This document shows, one piece after another, positions 25,509 through 34,648 of a stretch of DNA of 64,000 nucleotides. Positions within the stretch are counted from its first letter, which is position 1. The number at the start of each line of letters is the position of its first letter. The translations under genes were made by a program, and so were the position numbers. The stretch is taken from contig NZ_JABCQI010000010.1 in NCBI RefSeq assembly GCF_015244745.1, forward strand, positions 1 to 64,000. The letters are read 5' to 3'. The notes below the pieces were generated by a model, which had not been told where the DNA came from, searched no databases, and saw only the letters and a program-made list of their open reading frames with translations. The DNA is from Gluconobacter cadivus. Its GTDB lineage: Bacteria > Pseudomonadota > Alphaproteobacteria > Acetobacterales > Acetobacteraceae.

Positions 25509-27848
25509 GTGAAATACTCACATCGTTCTTTGCCTCTCCTCACTCTACGGCAAATTCCATATGCGAAATGCATCGTTCCCCTGATGGTTATCGCGGGCAT
25601 GGGATTAACCACGGGTCAGGCAGATGCGTCAGAATTTGCATCTTCTCGGATAAAGAAAAAGCAGGAAAAACCACAAAATACAGGTCCTTCAACAACGCTT
25701 TCAGGTGGTGAAGAACAAATTACTGTCACTGTCCGTCGTCGGAGCGAGCCTCTGCAGAAAGTCCCGGTTGCCACGTCTGTTTTCACTGCAAAAGATGCTG
25801 CACGGAACAATGTTCATGATCTTCAGGGCATTTTCCAGTTCATCCCGTCAGCCAATTTCCGAACAAGCGCTTCCTCAAAAGATAGAACAGTTTTTGTGCG
25901 TGGAATAGGCACCATTTCCACCTCTCCAGGCGTAGAACCCTCTGTCTCCACCGTTCTGGACGGCGTTGTCTTGGCCCGCTCGGGTCAGGCCACTGCGGAT
26001 CTTCTCGATCTTGAGCATATTGAAGTATTAAGGGGGCCCCAAGGCACTTTGTTTGGTAAAAATGCTTCGGCAGGCGCGGTGAATATCGTCACTGCAGCGC
26101 CCACAGAAGCCTTTCATGCCCATGCTGATGCGTCCTATTTTTCGGGCGACGAATATCGTCTGAGTGCTGGAGCCTCGGGCACACTTATTCCCTCAAAGCT
26201 AACTGCCAATGGATCTTTTCTGGTAGGCGGCTATACTGGGAATGTTCGTAATGTGTACAACAGCGAAACCGTTAATGGATATCAGCATCGAGGGGTGAGA
26301 ACGAAACTGGCATGGACGCCAGACGACCAGACACGGGTTACCCTTGGACTGGATTATATGTATTCCAACGATGCCGTTCCCAATGGAGTCTTTTCATCGA
26401 CCTCACATGTTGCCTACCCTACAGGAACAGTGACGAACAATGCCGCTCTGGCGCAGGCTCTAAGTGCCGAAGGCATTAGTCCTTCATCGAACAATACACG
26501 CGTCAGCAACAATACCCTCAGCAAATCCATTGATCACAATGGGGGAGCTTCAATCACGCTTGATCGGAAGTTTGGCGCTTATACTCTGACTTCCATTTCC
26601 GCCTACCGGCGCTGGCAGAACACACAGGATCAAGATTACGATCAACTGTCTCAGCCGTACCCTTCCCTGCCGCAACTCGCTGATCATGGGTGGCTGGACT
26701 TCTGGCAGGCGTCACAAGAGGTGCGTATTGCCTCCCCGAAAGGCCATTTTTTCGATTACGTCGGTGGTCTGTATTATCTTCATACCTCTGATTCAGAGAC
26801 ATATGATCGATCTTTACAGCCTTATGGAGGAACATCCACTTCCGGACATGCAAATTTCGGAACCACCGGAAACAATTACGCGGTCTTTGCAGAAGGCAAT
26901 CTGAACTTCACAAAGAATTTTAGGGCCATTCTGGGGCTTCGACTTTTGAGAGACGATCTGAATTACCGCTTCAACCGCACATCGACATCCGCCGCGGCGG
27001 TAACGGGCATCCGTCCAGACTATTCTTCCAATGGCTCAACAGCTCACAACGGATATGTAGACCGGATCGGCCTGCAATACGACATCAGCCACGATATCCA
27101 TACCTATTTCACTTACTCCCATGGCTATAAGGGACCAGCTTATAACGTGTTCTTCAATATGCAGAACACCGATGCAAAATCTCTACGGCCAGAACAAAAT
27201 AACAGCTTTGAAATTGGCCTGAAATCACAGTTCCTGCATCGTAGGATTACAGCGAATTTCGCAGCTTTCATTGAAGATTTTTCAAACTATCAGGCCAATT
27301 TTCTGGATACCGTTGCGGGTGCGACCGTTACGCGCCTTATCAATGCAGGAACAGTTTCCAGCAAAGGCGTAGAGGGGGACATTACCGCACGCCCCTTCCG
27401 CTATCTGACCGTTGGAGGCAATTTTGCCTATACCTATGCCACGGTCGATCATTTCAATTGCCCTGCTGGTGCGCCTCTCTCCTGCAATGTAAACGGCCAG
27501 CCGCTACCTTTTGCACCGCGCTGGAAACTTGTCCTGAATGCAGACTACACGCGACCACTGAATGATCGTTTCACGCTCTCTCTCGACAGCGATTACACAT
27601 GGCAAAGCCGTACCCAGTATTCGCTGACGGAAACGCCCGACACCATCCAGAAAGCTTATGGAATTTGGAACATGAGCACGACGATCGAGGACAGGAAGCA
27701 TCGGTTGCGTCTTACGCTCATCATGCGTAACGCCATCAATACACATTACGCCTCTTATATGGGCTATGGGAGTTTGGGAGGTGTCGTAAACTGGCTTCCG
27801 CGCGATTACGGCCGTTATGGTGGCTTTACCCTGCACAAGGACTTCTGA
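25509..27848 (+). CDS. TonB-dependent receptor (Caulobacter-type, non-siderophore)
   Basis: A 779-residue outer membrane receptor that starts with GTG. The leader contains a hydrophobic stretch (CIVPLMVIAGMGLTTGQADA), followed by a linker, the plug with EEQITVTVRRRSEPLQKVPVATSVFTA and EHIEVLRGPQGTLFGKNASAGAVNIVT (the TonB plug signature), and a barrel ending WLPRDYGRYGGFTLHKDF. It resembles the sphingomonad/Caulobacter receptors that import plant-derived compounds or sugars. The MFS transporter gene follows after 4 bp, so the two probably carry the same substrate across the two membranes. No Fur box is seen. Confidence 0.88.
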   Translation: MKYSHRSLPLLTLRQIPYAKCIVPLMVIAGMGLTTGQADASEFASSRIKKKQEKPQNTGPSTTLSGGEEQITVTVRRRSEPLQKVPVATSVFTAKDAARNNVHDLQGIFQFIPSANFRTSASSKDRTVFVRGIGTISTSPGVEPSVSTVLDGVVLARSGQATADLLDLEHIEVLRGPQGTLFGKNASAGAVNIVTAAPTEAFHAHADASYFSGDEYRLSAGASGTLIPSKLTANGSFLVGGYTGNVRNVYNSETVNGYQHRGVRTKLAWTPDDQTRVTLGLDYMYSNDAVPNGVFSSTSHVAYPTGTVTNNAALAQALSAEGISPSSNNTRVSNNTLSKSIDHNGGASITLDRKFGAYTLTSISAYRRWQNTQDQDYDQLSQPYPSLPQLADHGWLDFWQASQEVRIASPKGHFFDYVGGLYYLHTSDSETYDRSLQPYGGTSTSGHANFGTTGNNYAVFAEGNLNFTKNFRAILGLRLLRDDLNYRFNRTSTSAAAVTGIRPDYSSNGSTAHNGYVDRIGLQYDISHDIHTYFTYSHGYKGPAYNVFFNMQNTDAKSLRPEQNNSFEIGLKSQFLHRRITANFAAFIEDFSNYQANFLDTVAGATVTRLINAGTVSSKGVEGDITARPFRYLTVGGNFAYTYATVDHFNCPAGAPLSCNVNGQPLPFAPRWKLVLNADYTRPLNDRFTLSLDSDYTWQSRTQYSLTETPDTIQKAYGIWNMSTTIEDRKHRLRLTLIMRNAINTHYASYMGYGSLGGVVNWLPRDYGRYGGFTLHKDF

Positions 27849-27852
27849 GCCA

Positions 27853-29148
27853 ATGATCAGACGGCTCTTCAGTCCATCACAGGAATCAGAAACAGCACAA
27901 CCGGACACAACAGAAAGACTGTCCGTCCTAATGCCCTCTCTGCTGTTTCTGATTGGTATCATCGCCTACGCAGACCGACAGATTCTCGCTTTGCTCAAGC
28001 CTGAACTGGACCGTATTTTCGGCTGGACTGCTGCAGACTACGCGTCAATTTCCTCATGGTCACAAGCGACCATCGCTGTCAGTCTGCTGGTCAGCGGGTG
28101 GGTTGTTGATCGTCTGGGAATAAAAAAGACGTTGGGTTTTGGCCTGACAGGATGGAGCCTTGCAACCATCCTGCATGCTGCGGTGCGGAGTGTCAGCGGC
28201 TTTTTGGCCGTCCGGGTCGCTCTGGGACTGTTTGAGGGTGTGGGCACACCCGCCAGCATGAAGGCCATTAGAACGACATTCCCTCGTGATGCTCAGGGGC
28301 GCATGATCGGCCTGCTCAATGCAGCCCCAAATCTGGCCGCAATGAGCACACCTCTGATTGTGGCTCTTCTATTCCCCGTACTGGGATGGCGCGGCACAAT
28401 TATCGCGGTTGGGGCTTCAGGACTGCTTTGCGCATTGCTCTGGTTCCGTTTCGCCCGCATGAACGACAGCGAAACACAGACCTCGGCAACAGGTCATGCG
28501 GAGCCCAGCGCCTTTCCCGCATGGCGCTGTGTCACAGGTTTTGCATTGGGAAAATTTCTTACAGACCCGGTCTGGTGGTTCCTACTATTCTGGCTACCCG
28601 ACCTGCTCCATCGGCGCTTTGCACTTGAGCCCTCTTCCATGGGTTTTCCTCTCGCCGTAGCGTATGGCATGGCAGGGATTGGCTCCATCCTGGGAGGGTA
28701 CGCGCCTTTTCTCCTGACGCGGGCCGGGTACAGACATGAAACAGCACGACGCGCCATTATGGCTTTCGCCGCCTTGTGCGCCCTGCCGCTCCCTCTTCTG
28801 CTCACAACGTCCAGCCTGACTCTTGGCATTGCAGTCTGCGGGCTGACTCTGGCTGCTCATCAGGCCTTTGCTACCAATCTGTTCGGGTTCATTACCGAGT
28901 GGGTTCCTACGCGAATGACTGGGCGTGCAACGGGTGTGGGCGCTTTTGCGGGAAATATCGGCGGCGCGCTCATGCTGCACCTTCTGGGGCAGTTTGCGGC
29001 TCCAGGTCAGTCAATGAAGCCTGTTTTCGCTTACTGTGCTGTCGCCTATATTCTGGGGTGGCTCGCACTGGCGCTTTTCGCGCCAGTTAGGAAACTTCTT
29101 TCCCAAACTGCCGATCCCGACCTTAACCGTCCAGTTCCGACAGTCTGA
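27853..29148 (+). CDS. MFS transporter, anion/hexuronate-like (ACS) family
   Basis: An inner-membrane transporter of about 431 residues and 12 segments. The ATG at 27853 (MIRRLFSPSQ), 4 bp after the receptor stop, was chosen over an upstream frame that overlaps the receptor. The first segments read LIGIIAYADRQILALLKPEL with FGWTAADYASISSW and GWVVDRLGIKKTLGFGLTGWSLAT, typical of ExuT/GudP/tartrate transporters of organic anions. That would suit an acidic or sulfonated sugar. The 3' end overlaps the convergent Gfo/Idh gene by 26 bp. Confidence 0.88.
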   Translation: MIRRLFSPSQESETAQPDTTERLSVLMPSLLFLIGIIAYADRQILALLKPELDRIFGWTAADYASISSWSQATIAVSLLVSGWVVDRLGIKKTLGFGLTGWSLATILHAAVRSVSGFLAVRVALGLFEGVGTPASMKAIRTTFPRDAQGRMIGLLNAAPNLAAMSTPLIVALLFPVLGWRGTIIAVGASGLLCALLWFRFARMNDSETQTSATGHAEPSAFPAWRCVTGFALGKFLTDPVWWFLLFWLPDLLHRRFALEPSSMGFPLAVAYGMAGIGSILGGYAPFLLTRAGYRHETARRAIMAFAALCALPLPLLLTTSSLTLGIAVCGLTLAAHQAFATNLFGFITEWVPTRMTGRATGVGAFAGNIGGALMLHLLGQFAAPGQSMKPVFAYCAVAYILGWLALALFAPVRKLLSQTADPDLNRPVPTV

Positions 29149-30211
29149 CCATCCGTTTTTCGCGGGCACTGATCTCGGCTGCCGTCCCGATTTTTACGGC
29201 CAGAAGACCGTCTGCGGCCGTTACCTGAACAGGTGCGCGCCCAGCGCCAGCATCCAGAAACGCCAGTAGCTGGAAGTAAGTCGCCCCATGATGATGTCCG
29301 GCAGCAAGCACGTCATCGCAGACTTCGATCGTCTCCCGCACAACGGCTTTGGGCTCACCTACAGGAACGCGGGGGGAGAAAACCTTGATCCCGGACGGGA
29401 TACCCACCTCAAGCTTTGCGCGATCCCCAATCGCCACAAGCTGCTCCTGTTCTTCCGCCCCTTCTGCGAACATGCACAGATCCAGCATGGCGCGTACGCC
29501 GTTGTCGAAATCGACAATGGTATAACTGTTATCGATGATATCAGGCGTCTGACCGTCATAACGCTCATCAAGATGATTGACGTCTGCCGCTCCCGAACAG
29601 AAAACGCTGACAGGATTGGCCCGTACGATACAGGTCATGAGATCGAAAAAGTGACAGCATTTTTCGACCATCGTACCGCCCGTATTGCGGTTGAAGCGAT
29701 TCCAGTCTCCAACCTTGGCCAGAAACGGAAAGCGATGCTCATGGAGAGCCAGCCGCTTCAAAACACCGATCCTGCCCTCGTGCACATCAGCAATAAAGCG
29801 TGAGACAGGGGGCATAAACCGGTATTCCATCCCGACCCAGAAAATACCCTTCCGACCGTCTGTCCGCGCAACAATATCTGCGGCATCCGCCACCGTTGTG
29901 CAAAGCGGTTTTTCGCAAAGAATATGAAGATCCGTATCGAGCAGCGGCAAAAGCACATCGTGATGCGTGTAATTCGGCGACGCAACAATCACCGCATCAG
30001 CCTCAGTCACCGCAAGTGCGGACGAGACGTCGGCATAAGCCGGGATCTCTGGGGCATCCTCACCGAAACTGGTTCTCAGACTCTCTTTTGCCCATACGAT
30101 GGAAGAGAGTTCGGGATCGACAAGTGCAACGACGCGTGTTCCGGGCACAAGCGCCAGATTACGGATATGTTCCTGAGCCATAAGGCCGGTACCAACGAGA
30201 ATGAAACGCAT
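29123..30211 (-). CDS. Gfo/Idh/MocA-family NAD(P)-dependent oxidoreductase
   Basis: About 362 residues from the ATG at 30211 (MRFILVGTGLMAQEHIRNLAL); a longer start at 30259 only adds sequence ahead of the Rossmann strand. The nucleotide fold shows VGTGLMAQEHI and the family motif HILCEKPLCTTVADA, with the EKP lysine near residue 90. MVEKCCHFFDLMTC corresponds to the substrate-binding segment that carries the catalytic His. Members oxidise, epimerise or, through a transient keto step, hydrolyse sugar derivatives. It is divergent from the SsuD-like and aldo-keto reductase genes by about 100 bp, which suggests one pathway. Confidence 0.9.
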   Translation of the reverse strand: MRFILVGTGLMAQEHIRNLALVPGTRVVALVDPELSSIVWAKESLRTSFGEDAPEIPAYADVSSALAVTEADAVIVASPNYTHHDVLLPLLDTDLHILCEKPLCTTVADAADIVARTDGRKGIFWVGMEYRFMPPVSRFIADVHEGRIGVLKRLALHEHRFPFLAKVGDWNRFNRNTGGTMVEKCCHFFDLMTCIVRANPVSVFCSGAADVNHLDERYDGQTPDIIDNSYTIVDFDNGVRAMLDLCMFAEGAEEQEQLVAIGDRAKLEVGIPSGIKVFSPRVPVGEPKAVVRETIEVCDDVLAAGHHHGATYFQLLAFLDAGAGRAPVQVTAADGLLAVKIGTAAEISAREKRMVRLSELDG

Positions 30212-30272
30212 TGTCCGCCACGTGTTGTTGTTAATATCGTGAAGCGCGCTATACATCAATTCATCAAAGTGG

Positions 30273-30299
30273 TAAATAAGTATTAAACATTATTATTTA
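30273..30299. promoter_or_regulatory. AT-rich inverted repeat in divergent promoter region
   Basis: TAAATAA at 30273-30279 and TTATTTA at 30293-30299 are reverse complements with 13 bases between them. The element lies between the Gfo/Idh gene and the monooxygenase gene, 17 bp before the latter's start. It could be an operator or simply part of AT-rich promoter DNA. Confidence 0.3.
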
Positions 30300-30315
30300 G
30301 TGATTAGGTCTTCAG

Positions 30316-31404
30316 ATGCCAGTTCCCTCCGCCTCAACTCCATCCTGTGAAGTCAGTTGGTTCTCTGCGCTGTGTGATGATGACTACGAATTTCTCGGTG
30401 TCCCGGACAAGGCACTCCAGTCGTCTTGGGAGCATTGCAGAAATATCGTTCTGGGTGCGGAAAAAGGAGGCTTTGACCGTATCCTTCTGCCTTCAGGATA
30501 CAGTCTGGGACTGGATACAATCGCTTTTGCCGGTGGGATGGCTCCTCTGCTGCGTCGCCTGAAACTGCTGACAGCCATTCGTTGCGGCGAGGTCTGGGCT
30601 CCTCAGCAAGCAAGGCAGATTGCCACGCTCGACCAGATGACCGAAGGTCGGCTCGACATCAATATCATCTCGTCAGATCTTCCGGGTGAAACGCTGGAAA
30701 GTGCCCCGCGCTACAGGCGTACCCTCGAATATATGCATATCCTGCGAGCCCTCCTGAACGGTCAGCCTGTCGAAACTCAGGGAGAGTTTTACAAGCTGTC
30801 CATCGCCCCGCCTCGCTTGCAGGGTTACGGTGGCAAGTCTCCTCTGTTTTATTTTGGCGGTCTTTCCGAAGCCGCCCGTGAAACGGCAGCGGCAGCGGCC
30901 GATGTCTATCTGATGTGGCCCGATACCCTCGAAGGCGTTCGGGATGTCGTCACTGACATGCGGGCCCGTGCTGCCCGACACGGCCGCACCCTGAAATTCG
31001 GCTATCGCGTGCATGTCATCGTTCGGGATACCGAAATAGAAGCTCGCGCCGCCGCCTCCCGACTGCTTTCCAAATTGGACGCCTCCACCGGTGCCAGCAT
31101 TCGCAACCGTTCACTTGATGCTGCGACTGCCGGAGTGCTGCGGCAAGGTGAACTCAGGGATCGCGCCGATAGCGAGGGTTATGTCGAAGACATTCTGTGG
31201 ACCGGCATTGGCCGGGCAAGGTCTGGCTGTGGTGCTGCCCTGGTCGGCACTCCCGACCAGATTCTGGCCAAGCTGCGCGTGTATCAGGAACTCGGGATGG
31301 AAGCCTTCATTCTGTCAGGCTACCCTCATCAAAGCGAATGCGACCTGTTCGCCCGACACGTCTTGCCACATCTGAACCATGCTTCACTCTCCCGGTTTGA
31401 CTGA
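30316..31404 (+). CDS. SsuD-like FMNH2-dependent sulfonate monooxygenase
   Basis: A 362-residue LLM-class flavin monooxygenase closest to alkanesulfonate monooxygenase SsuD, which uses FMNH2 and O2 to release sulfite from a sulfonate and leave an aldehyde. Residues known to matter in E. coli SsuD are kept: the R-x-H of FGYRVHVIVR (R226/H228), the Arg of GIGRARSGCGAALVG (R297) and the Tyr of LSGYPH (Y331). The segment that matches LPTGRSC reads LPSGYSL, so the C54 position is Leu. No SsuE-type flavin reductase and no SsuABC transporter are seen in the window. The aldo-keto reductase gene follows after 36 bp. Confidence 0.85.
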   Translation: MPVPSASTPSCEVSWFSALCDDDYEFLGVPDKALQSSWEHCRNIVLGAEKGGFDRILLPSGYSLGLDTIAFAGGMAPLLRRLKLLTAIRCGEVWAPQQARQIATLDQMTEGRLDINIISSDLPGETLESAPRYRRTLEYMHILRALLNGQPVETQGEFYKLSIAPPRLQGYGGKSPLFYFGGLSEAARETAAAAADVYLMWPDTLEGVRDVVTDMRARAARHGRTLKFGYRVHVIVRDTEIEARAAASRLLSKLDASTGASIRNRSLDAATAGVLRQGELRDRADSEGYVEDILWTGIGRARSGCGAALVGTPDQILAKLRVYQELGMEAFILSGYPHQSECDLFARHVLPHLNHASLSRFD

Positions 31405-31440
31405 AGCCAGCATCACGATACGTACAAAAAGGAAAGCCGC

Positions 31441-32463
31441 ATGACCTGGACACCAAACCCCTCCCGTTATGAAACAGCGACCTTTCGTCGCTGTGGCCGC
31501 TCCGGCCTTGACCTGCCGCCCATTTCTCTTGGTTTGTGGCACAATTTCGGAGGCACTGACGTATTCGAGACAGGTCGTGCAGTCATCAGGCGCGCCTTTG
31601 ATCGTGGCGTAACGCACTTCGATCTGGCCAATAACTATGGACCGCCCTACGGCTCTGCCGAAGAGAATTTCGGCACGATCCTCAAAAAGGATTTTGCGGC
31701 CCACCGCGACGAGATGATTATTTCTTCAAAAGCTGGATGGGATATGTGGCCCGGCCCTTATGGTAACGGCGGGTCCCGCAAATACCTTCTCGCCTCTCTC
31801 GACCAAAGCCTCCAGAGAATGGGGCTCGATTACGTCGATATTTTTTACTCGCATCGCCCAACGCCGGATGTCCCACTTGAAGAGACAATGAGCGCTCTGG
31901 TGCAGATGCACCGCCAGGGCAAAGCACTCTATGTCGGTATTTCGTCCTATGGCCCAGAGCGAACAAAACAGGCCGCTGCCATCCTGAAGGCTGAAGGCGT
32001 ACCGCTCCTCATCCATCAGCCGTCCTATTCGATGCTCAATCGCTGGGTCGAGGTGGAACTGCTCGATACGCTCGAAAACCTTGGCGTTGGATGTATCGCT
32101 TTTTCTCCGCTGGCTCAGGGGCTTCTGACCAACAAATATCTCAATGGCGTTCCGGAAAACTCGCGCGCCGCCATCGGAGACTCATTTGTCCAGGCGATGC
32201 TCTCAGAGGACAATATCGCACATGTCCGGGCCCTGAATGACATTGCACAAAAACGCGGACAGTCCCTCGCACAGATGGCTATTGCCTGGATCCTGCGCGA
32301 TCCCCGGGTCACCTCCGCCCTTATTGGCGCACGCAACGTTCAGCAGCTTGACGACTCACTGGATGCCCTGAAAAATCAGTCTTTCAACACGGATGAACTG
32401 AAGTTGATCGACCAGTATGCCCGCGAAGGACATATCGACCTCTGGCGCAACCTCTCCGAATAA
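31441..32463 (+). CDS. Aldo/keto reductase (YghZ-like)
   Basis: A 340-residue NAD(P)H-dependent reductase of the AKR superfamily with the YghZ/L-glyceraldehyde 3-phosphate reductase layout. Catalytic residues are visible: Asp in THFDLANNYGPPYGSAEENFG together with its Tyr, Lys in MIISSKAGWDMWPGPYG and His in DIFYSHRPTP. The cofactor-binding C-terminus reads ALIGARNVQQLDDSLDAL. A ribosome site AAGGAAAG precedes the ATG. It is in operon with the monooxygenase, and would reduce the aldehyde that such a monooxygenase produces. Confidence 0.92.
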   Translation: MTWTPNPSRYETATFRRCGRSGLDLPPISLGLWHNFGGTDVFETGRAVIRRAFDRGVTHFDLANNYGPPYGSAEENFGTILKKDFAAHRDEMIISSKAGWDMWPGPYGNGGSRKYLLASLDQSLQRMGLDYVDIFYSHRPTPDVPLEETMSALVQMHRQGKALYVGISSYGPERTKQAAAILKAEGVPLLIHQPSYSMLNRWVEVELLDTLENLGVGCIAFSPLAQGLLTNKYLNGVPENSRAAIGDSFVQAMLSEDNIAHVRALNDIAQKRGQSLAQMAIAWILRDPRVTSALIGARNVQQLDDSLDALKNQSFNTDELKLIDQYAREGHIDLWRNLSE

Positions 32464-32486
32464 AGAGATACTCACCATCTCAAACA

Positions 32487-32512
32487 GGTTCGTCGGATCA
32501 TCCCGACGAACC
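32487..32512. terminator. Strong hairpin after the aldo/keto reductase gene
   Basis: GGTTCGTCGG at 32487-32496 and CCGACGAACC at 32503-32512 are perfect 10-bp complements with the loop ATCATC, 24 bp after the stop codon. The following bases (AAATTATAG) contain no real T-run, so it may be a transcript-end stabilising structure rather than a textbook terminator. Confidence 0.6.
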
Positions 32513-32927
32513 AAATTATAGCTCATCAAGAAATACAATCAGATCTCAATTTCTATAATCTACCGATATATTATTGTTCCATAATATATATGATTATTTT
32601 CAAAATATACGCTGTGTACAATTATAATTTCCAACAATAACCAGCTCAGAATTTAGCGCTCTCAACAAAAACAGATCTGGTCTTACCAAAACCGCAAACT
32701 GCCTCCGTTCGCAGGAACAAGCCTTGAGGCCGAAAAATCACATCTTACAGGAGGAGAGAAAAATATCTCATACCCTTATGGACACCCATACCGTTATATG
32801 TAACATAATTGGAGATAGTTATTGCGGTCATAGTGTGACATTCAATCACAAAATAGATCGTATGAAACCTTGGGCATGACTAACCCGTCATGCACGCTTT
32901 CTGCTTCATAGGGTCTGGGTGTCGTTT
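32513..32927. other. AT-rich intergenic region ahead of the polyol operon
   Basis: ATATATTAT at 32566-32574 and ATAATATAT at 32581-32589 form a 9-bp inverted repeat around TGTTCC. A consensus-strength ribosome site AGGAGGAG stands at 32750-32757 but the codon at the right distance is ATA (32763); the first ATG in that frame is at 32778 and opens a 33-codon frame (ending at 32879) that starts MDTHTVICNI. A leader peptide or decayed gene start is possible. No regulator gene is present. Confidence 0.4.
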
Positions 32928-34574
32928 ATGGATCTGGTTCTTGGAATTGATGTCGGAACAGGGAGCGCCCGGGCAGGCCTCTTCACCCTCGAGGGGCAGA
33001 AGAAAGCGTCTTTCGTCCAGAAGATCCAGACATGGACACCACGCGCAGGCTACGCGCAGCAATCTTCCGCTGACATCTGGTGCGCCATTTGCCAAGCGAC
33101 CCGTAACGCGCTGGCAATGCTTGAGGGGCCTTATCGCATTACCGGAATTGGTTTCGACGCAACCTGCTCTCTTGTCGTCCTTGATAAGGACGGCCATGCC
33201 CTGTCGATAGATCCGGACGGAGCACCCGATCAGAACATCATCCTCTGGGCGGATCACCGTGCCCTTGAGGAAGCGCAGGACATCAATCGTGGGGGTCATG
33301 ATGTGCTTCGCTATGTCGGCGGTACGATTTCTCTTGAGATGGAAACGCCAAAGCTGCTCTGGCTGAAGCGGCACCTTCCCCATATCTACGATCAGGCAGC
33401 CCATTTCTTTGATCTGCCAGACTTTCTGACATGGCGCGCAACAGGGACCCTCTCCCGCTCTGCCTGTTCGACGGCCTGCAAATGGACCTATCTCGCTCAC
33501 GAAAACCGCTGGGACGAAGGATATTTTCAATCTGTCGGCCTGGGAGATCTTGCCTCTGACAATTTCAGCCGGATTGGAAATGATGTGCGTCCGTTGGGCG
33601 GCACTCTGGATTCCGGCTTGAGCGCTCAAGCTGCTTCTGAAATGGGACTGACACCCGGCATCCCCGTGGGCGTCTCTGCCATTGATGCCCATGCTGGTGG
33701 CATCGGTCTGTTCGGACTCAATACGGAAGGGTCTTTATCAGATGAACAACTTGAGCGCTCAATCTCCCTGATCTGCGGGACTTCGAGCTGCCATATGGCG
33801 GTCTCTAAAGAAGCACGTTTCGTATCTGGTGTCTGGGGGCCTTACTGGAACGCCATGATCCCCGAAATGTGGCTCAATGAGGCGGGTCAGTCATCTACAG
33901 GCTCGTTGATCGACTTCATTATTTCCAGCCATCGCCTTGGCGCTTCCCTCAGGCAGGAAGCCGAAAAAGCCGGAACAAGCGTATATGCGCTGCTGAATGC
34001 ACGGATCGAGGCGCTTGAAGCCGAGGCACTGCCCGGAACGATTACGTCCGACCTGCATGTTTTTCCGGATTTTCACGGAAACCGATCGCCCCATGCCGAT
34101 CCGGCTCTAAAGGGCATGATCAGCGGTCTGACGCTCTCTGATACGCTCGATGATCTGGCGCGGCTCTATCTCGCCACAGTGCAGGGTCTCGCTTACGGCA
34201 CGAAGGACATCATCGACGCTCTGAATGCCAAGGGCTACCGGATTGACACGATCCTTGCGACCGGCGGCAGCACCAAGAACCCCGTTTTCCTGCGTGAGCA
34301 CGCCAATGCAACCGGGTGCCGTATTCTGCTCCCCGCAGAACCGGATTCCGTTCTTTTGGGAGCCGCTATTCTTGGAGCTGTCGCAAGCGGGGCCTACCCT
34401 GACCTGCGGCAGGCTATGGCACGGATGAGCCATGCAGGAGACGAGATCGTCCCGGACGACCGCACCGCCACATATCACGCCGCCAAACGCAGCATCGCGC
34501 ACGACATGCTCACGAACCAGATCACCTGGCGTCAGCAGATGCGCGACGTTCTGGAAAAGGAGGCCGCCGCCTGA
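32928..34574 (+). CDS. D-ribulokinase-type FGGY pentulose kinase
   Basis: About 548 residues, which matches the longer FGGY-pentulose kinases that phosphorylate D-ribulose to D-ribulose 5-phosphate. Motifs include LVLGIDVGTGSARAGLF (phosphate 1), GIGFDATCSLVVLD, ILWADHRALEEA, GVSAIDAHAGGIG, ICGTSSCHMAV, WGPYWNAMIPEMWLNEAGQS, and the C-terminal ILATGGSTKNPVFL. The ATG at 32928 (MDLVLGID) fits the family start better than the GTG at 32919. It heads an operon with a polyol ABC transporter and a dehydrogenase, consistent with uptake of ribitol or a similar pentitol, oxidation to the pentulose, then phosphorylation. I recall a matching gene order in Gluconobacter oxydans, not checked here. Confidence 0.92.
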   Translation: MDLVLGIDVGTGSARAGLFTLEGQKKASFVQKIQTWTPRAGYAQQSSADIWCAICQATRNALAMLEGPYRITGIGFDATCSLVVLDKDGHALSIDPDGAPDQNIILWADHRALEEAQDINRGGHDVLRYVGGTISLEMETPKLLWLKRHLPHIYDQAAHFFDLPDFLTWRATGTLSRSACSTACKWTYLAHENRWDEGYFQSVGLGDLASDNFSRIGNDVRPLGGTLDSGLSAQAASEMGLTPGIPVGVSAIDAHAGGIGLFGLNTEGSLSDEQLERSISLICGTSSCHMAVSKEARFVSGVWGPYWNAMIPEMWLNEAGQSSTGSLIDFIISSHRLGASLRQEAEKAGTSVYALLNARIEALEAEALPGTITSDLHVFPDFHGNRSPHADPALKGMISGLTLSDTLDDLARLYLATVQGLAYGTKDIIDALNAKGYRIDTILATGGSTKNPVFLREHANATGCRILLPAEPDSVLLGAAILGAVASGAYPDLRQAMARMSHAGDEIVPDDRTATYHAAKRSIAHDMLTNQITWRQQMRDVLEKEAAA

Positions 34575-34648
34575 GAACAGGCCCCGCCGTTTTTCTTCAG
34601 TCCCTTGTTCGCAATCTGCCAGAACCCCTTTTCCAGAGGCCAACGTCC

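Noticed and set aside
32880-33692. 270-codon minus-strand frame
   Set aside because: Antisense to the ribulokinase gene, no recognisable protein.
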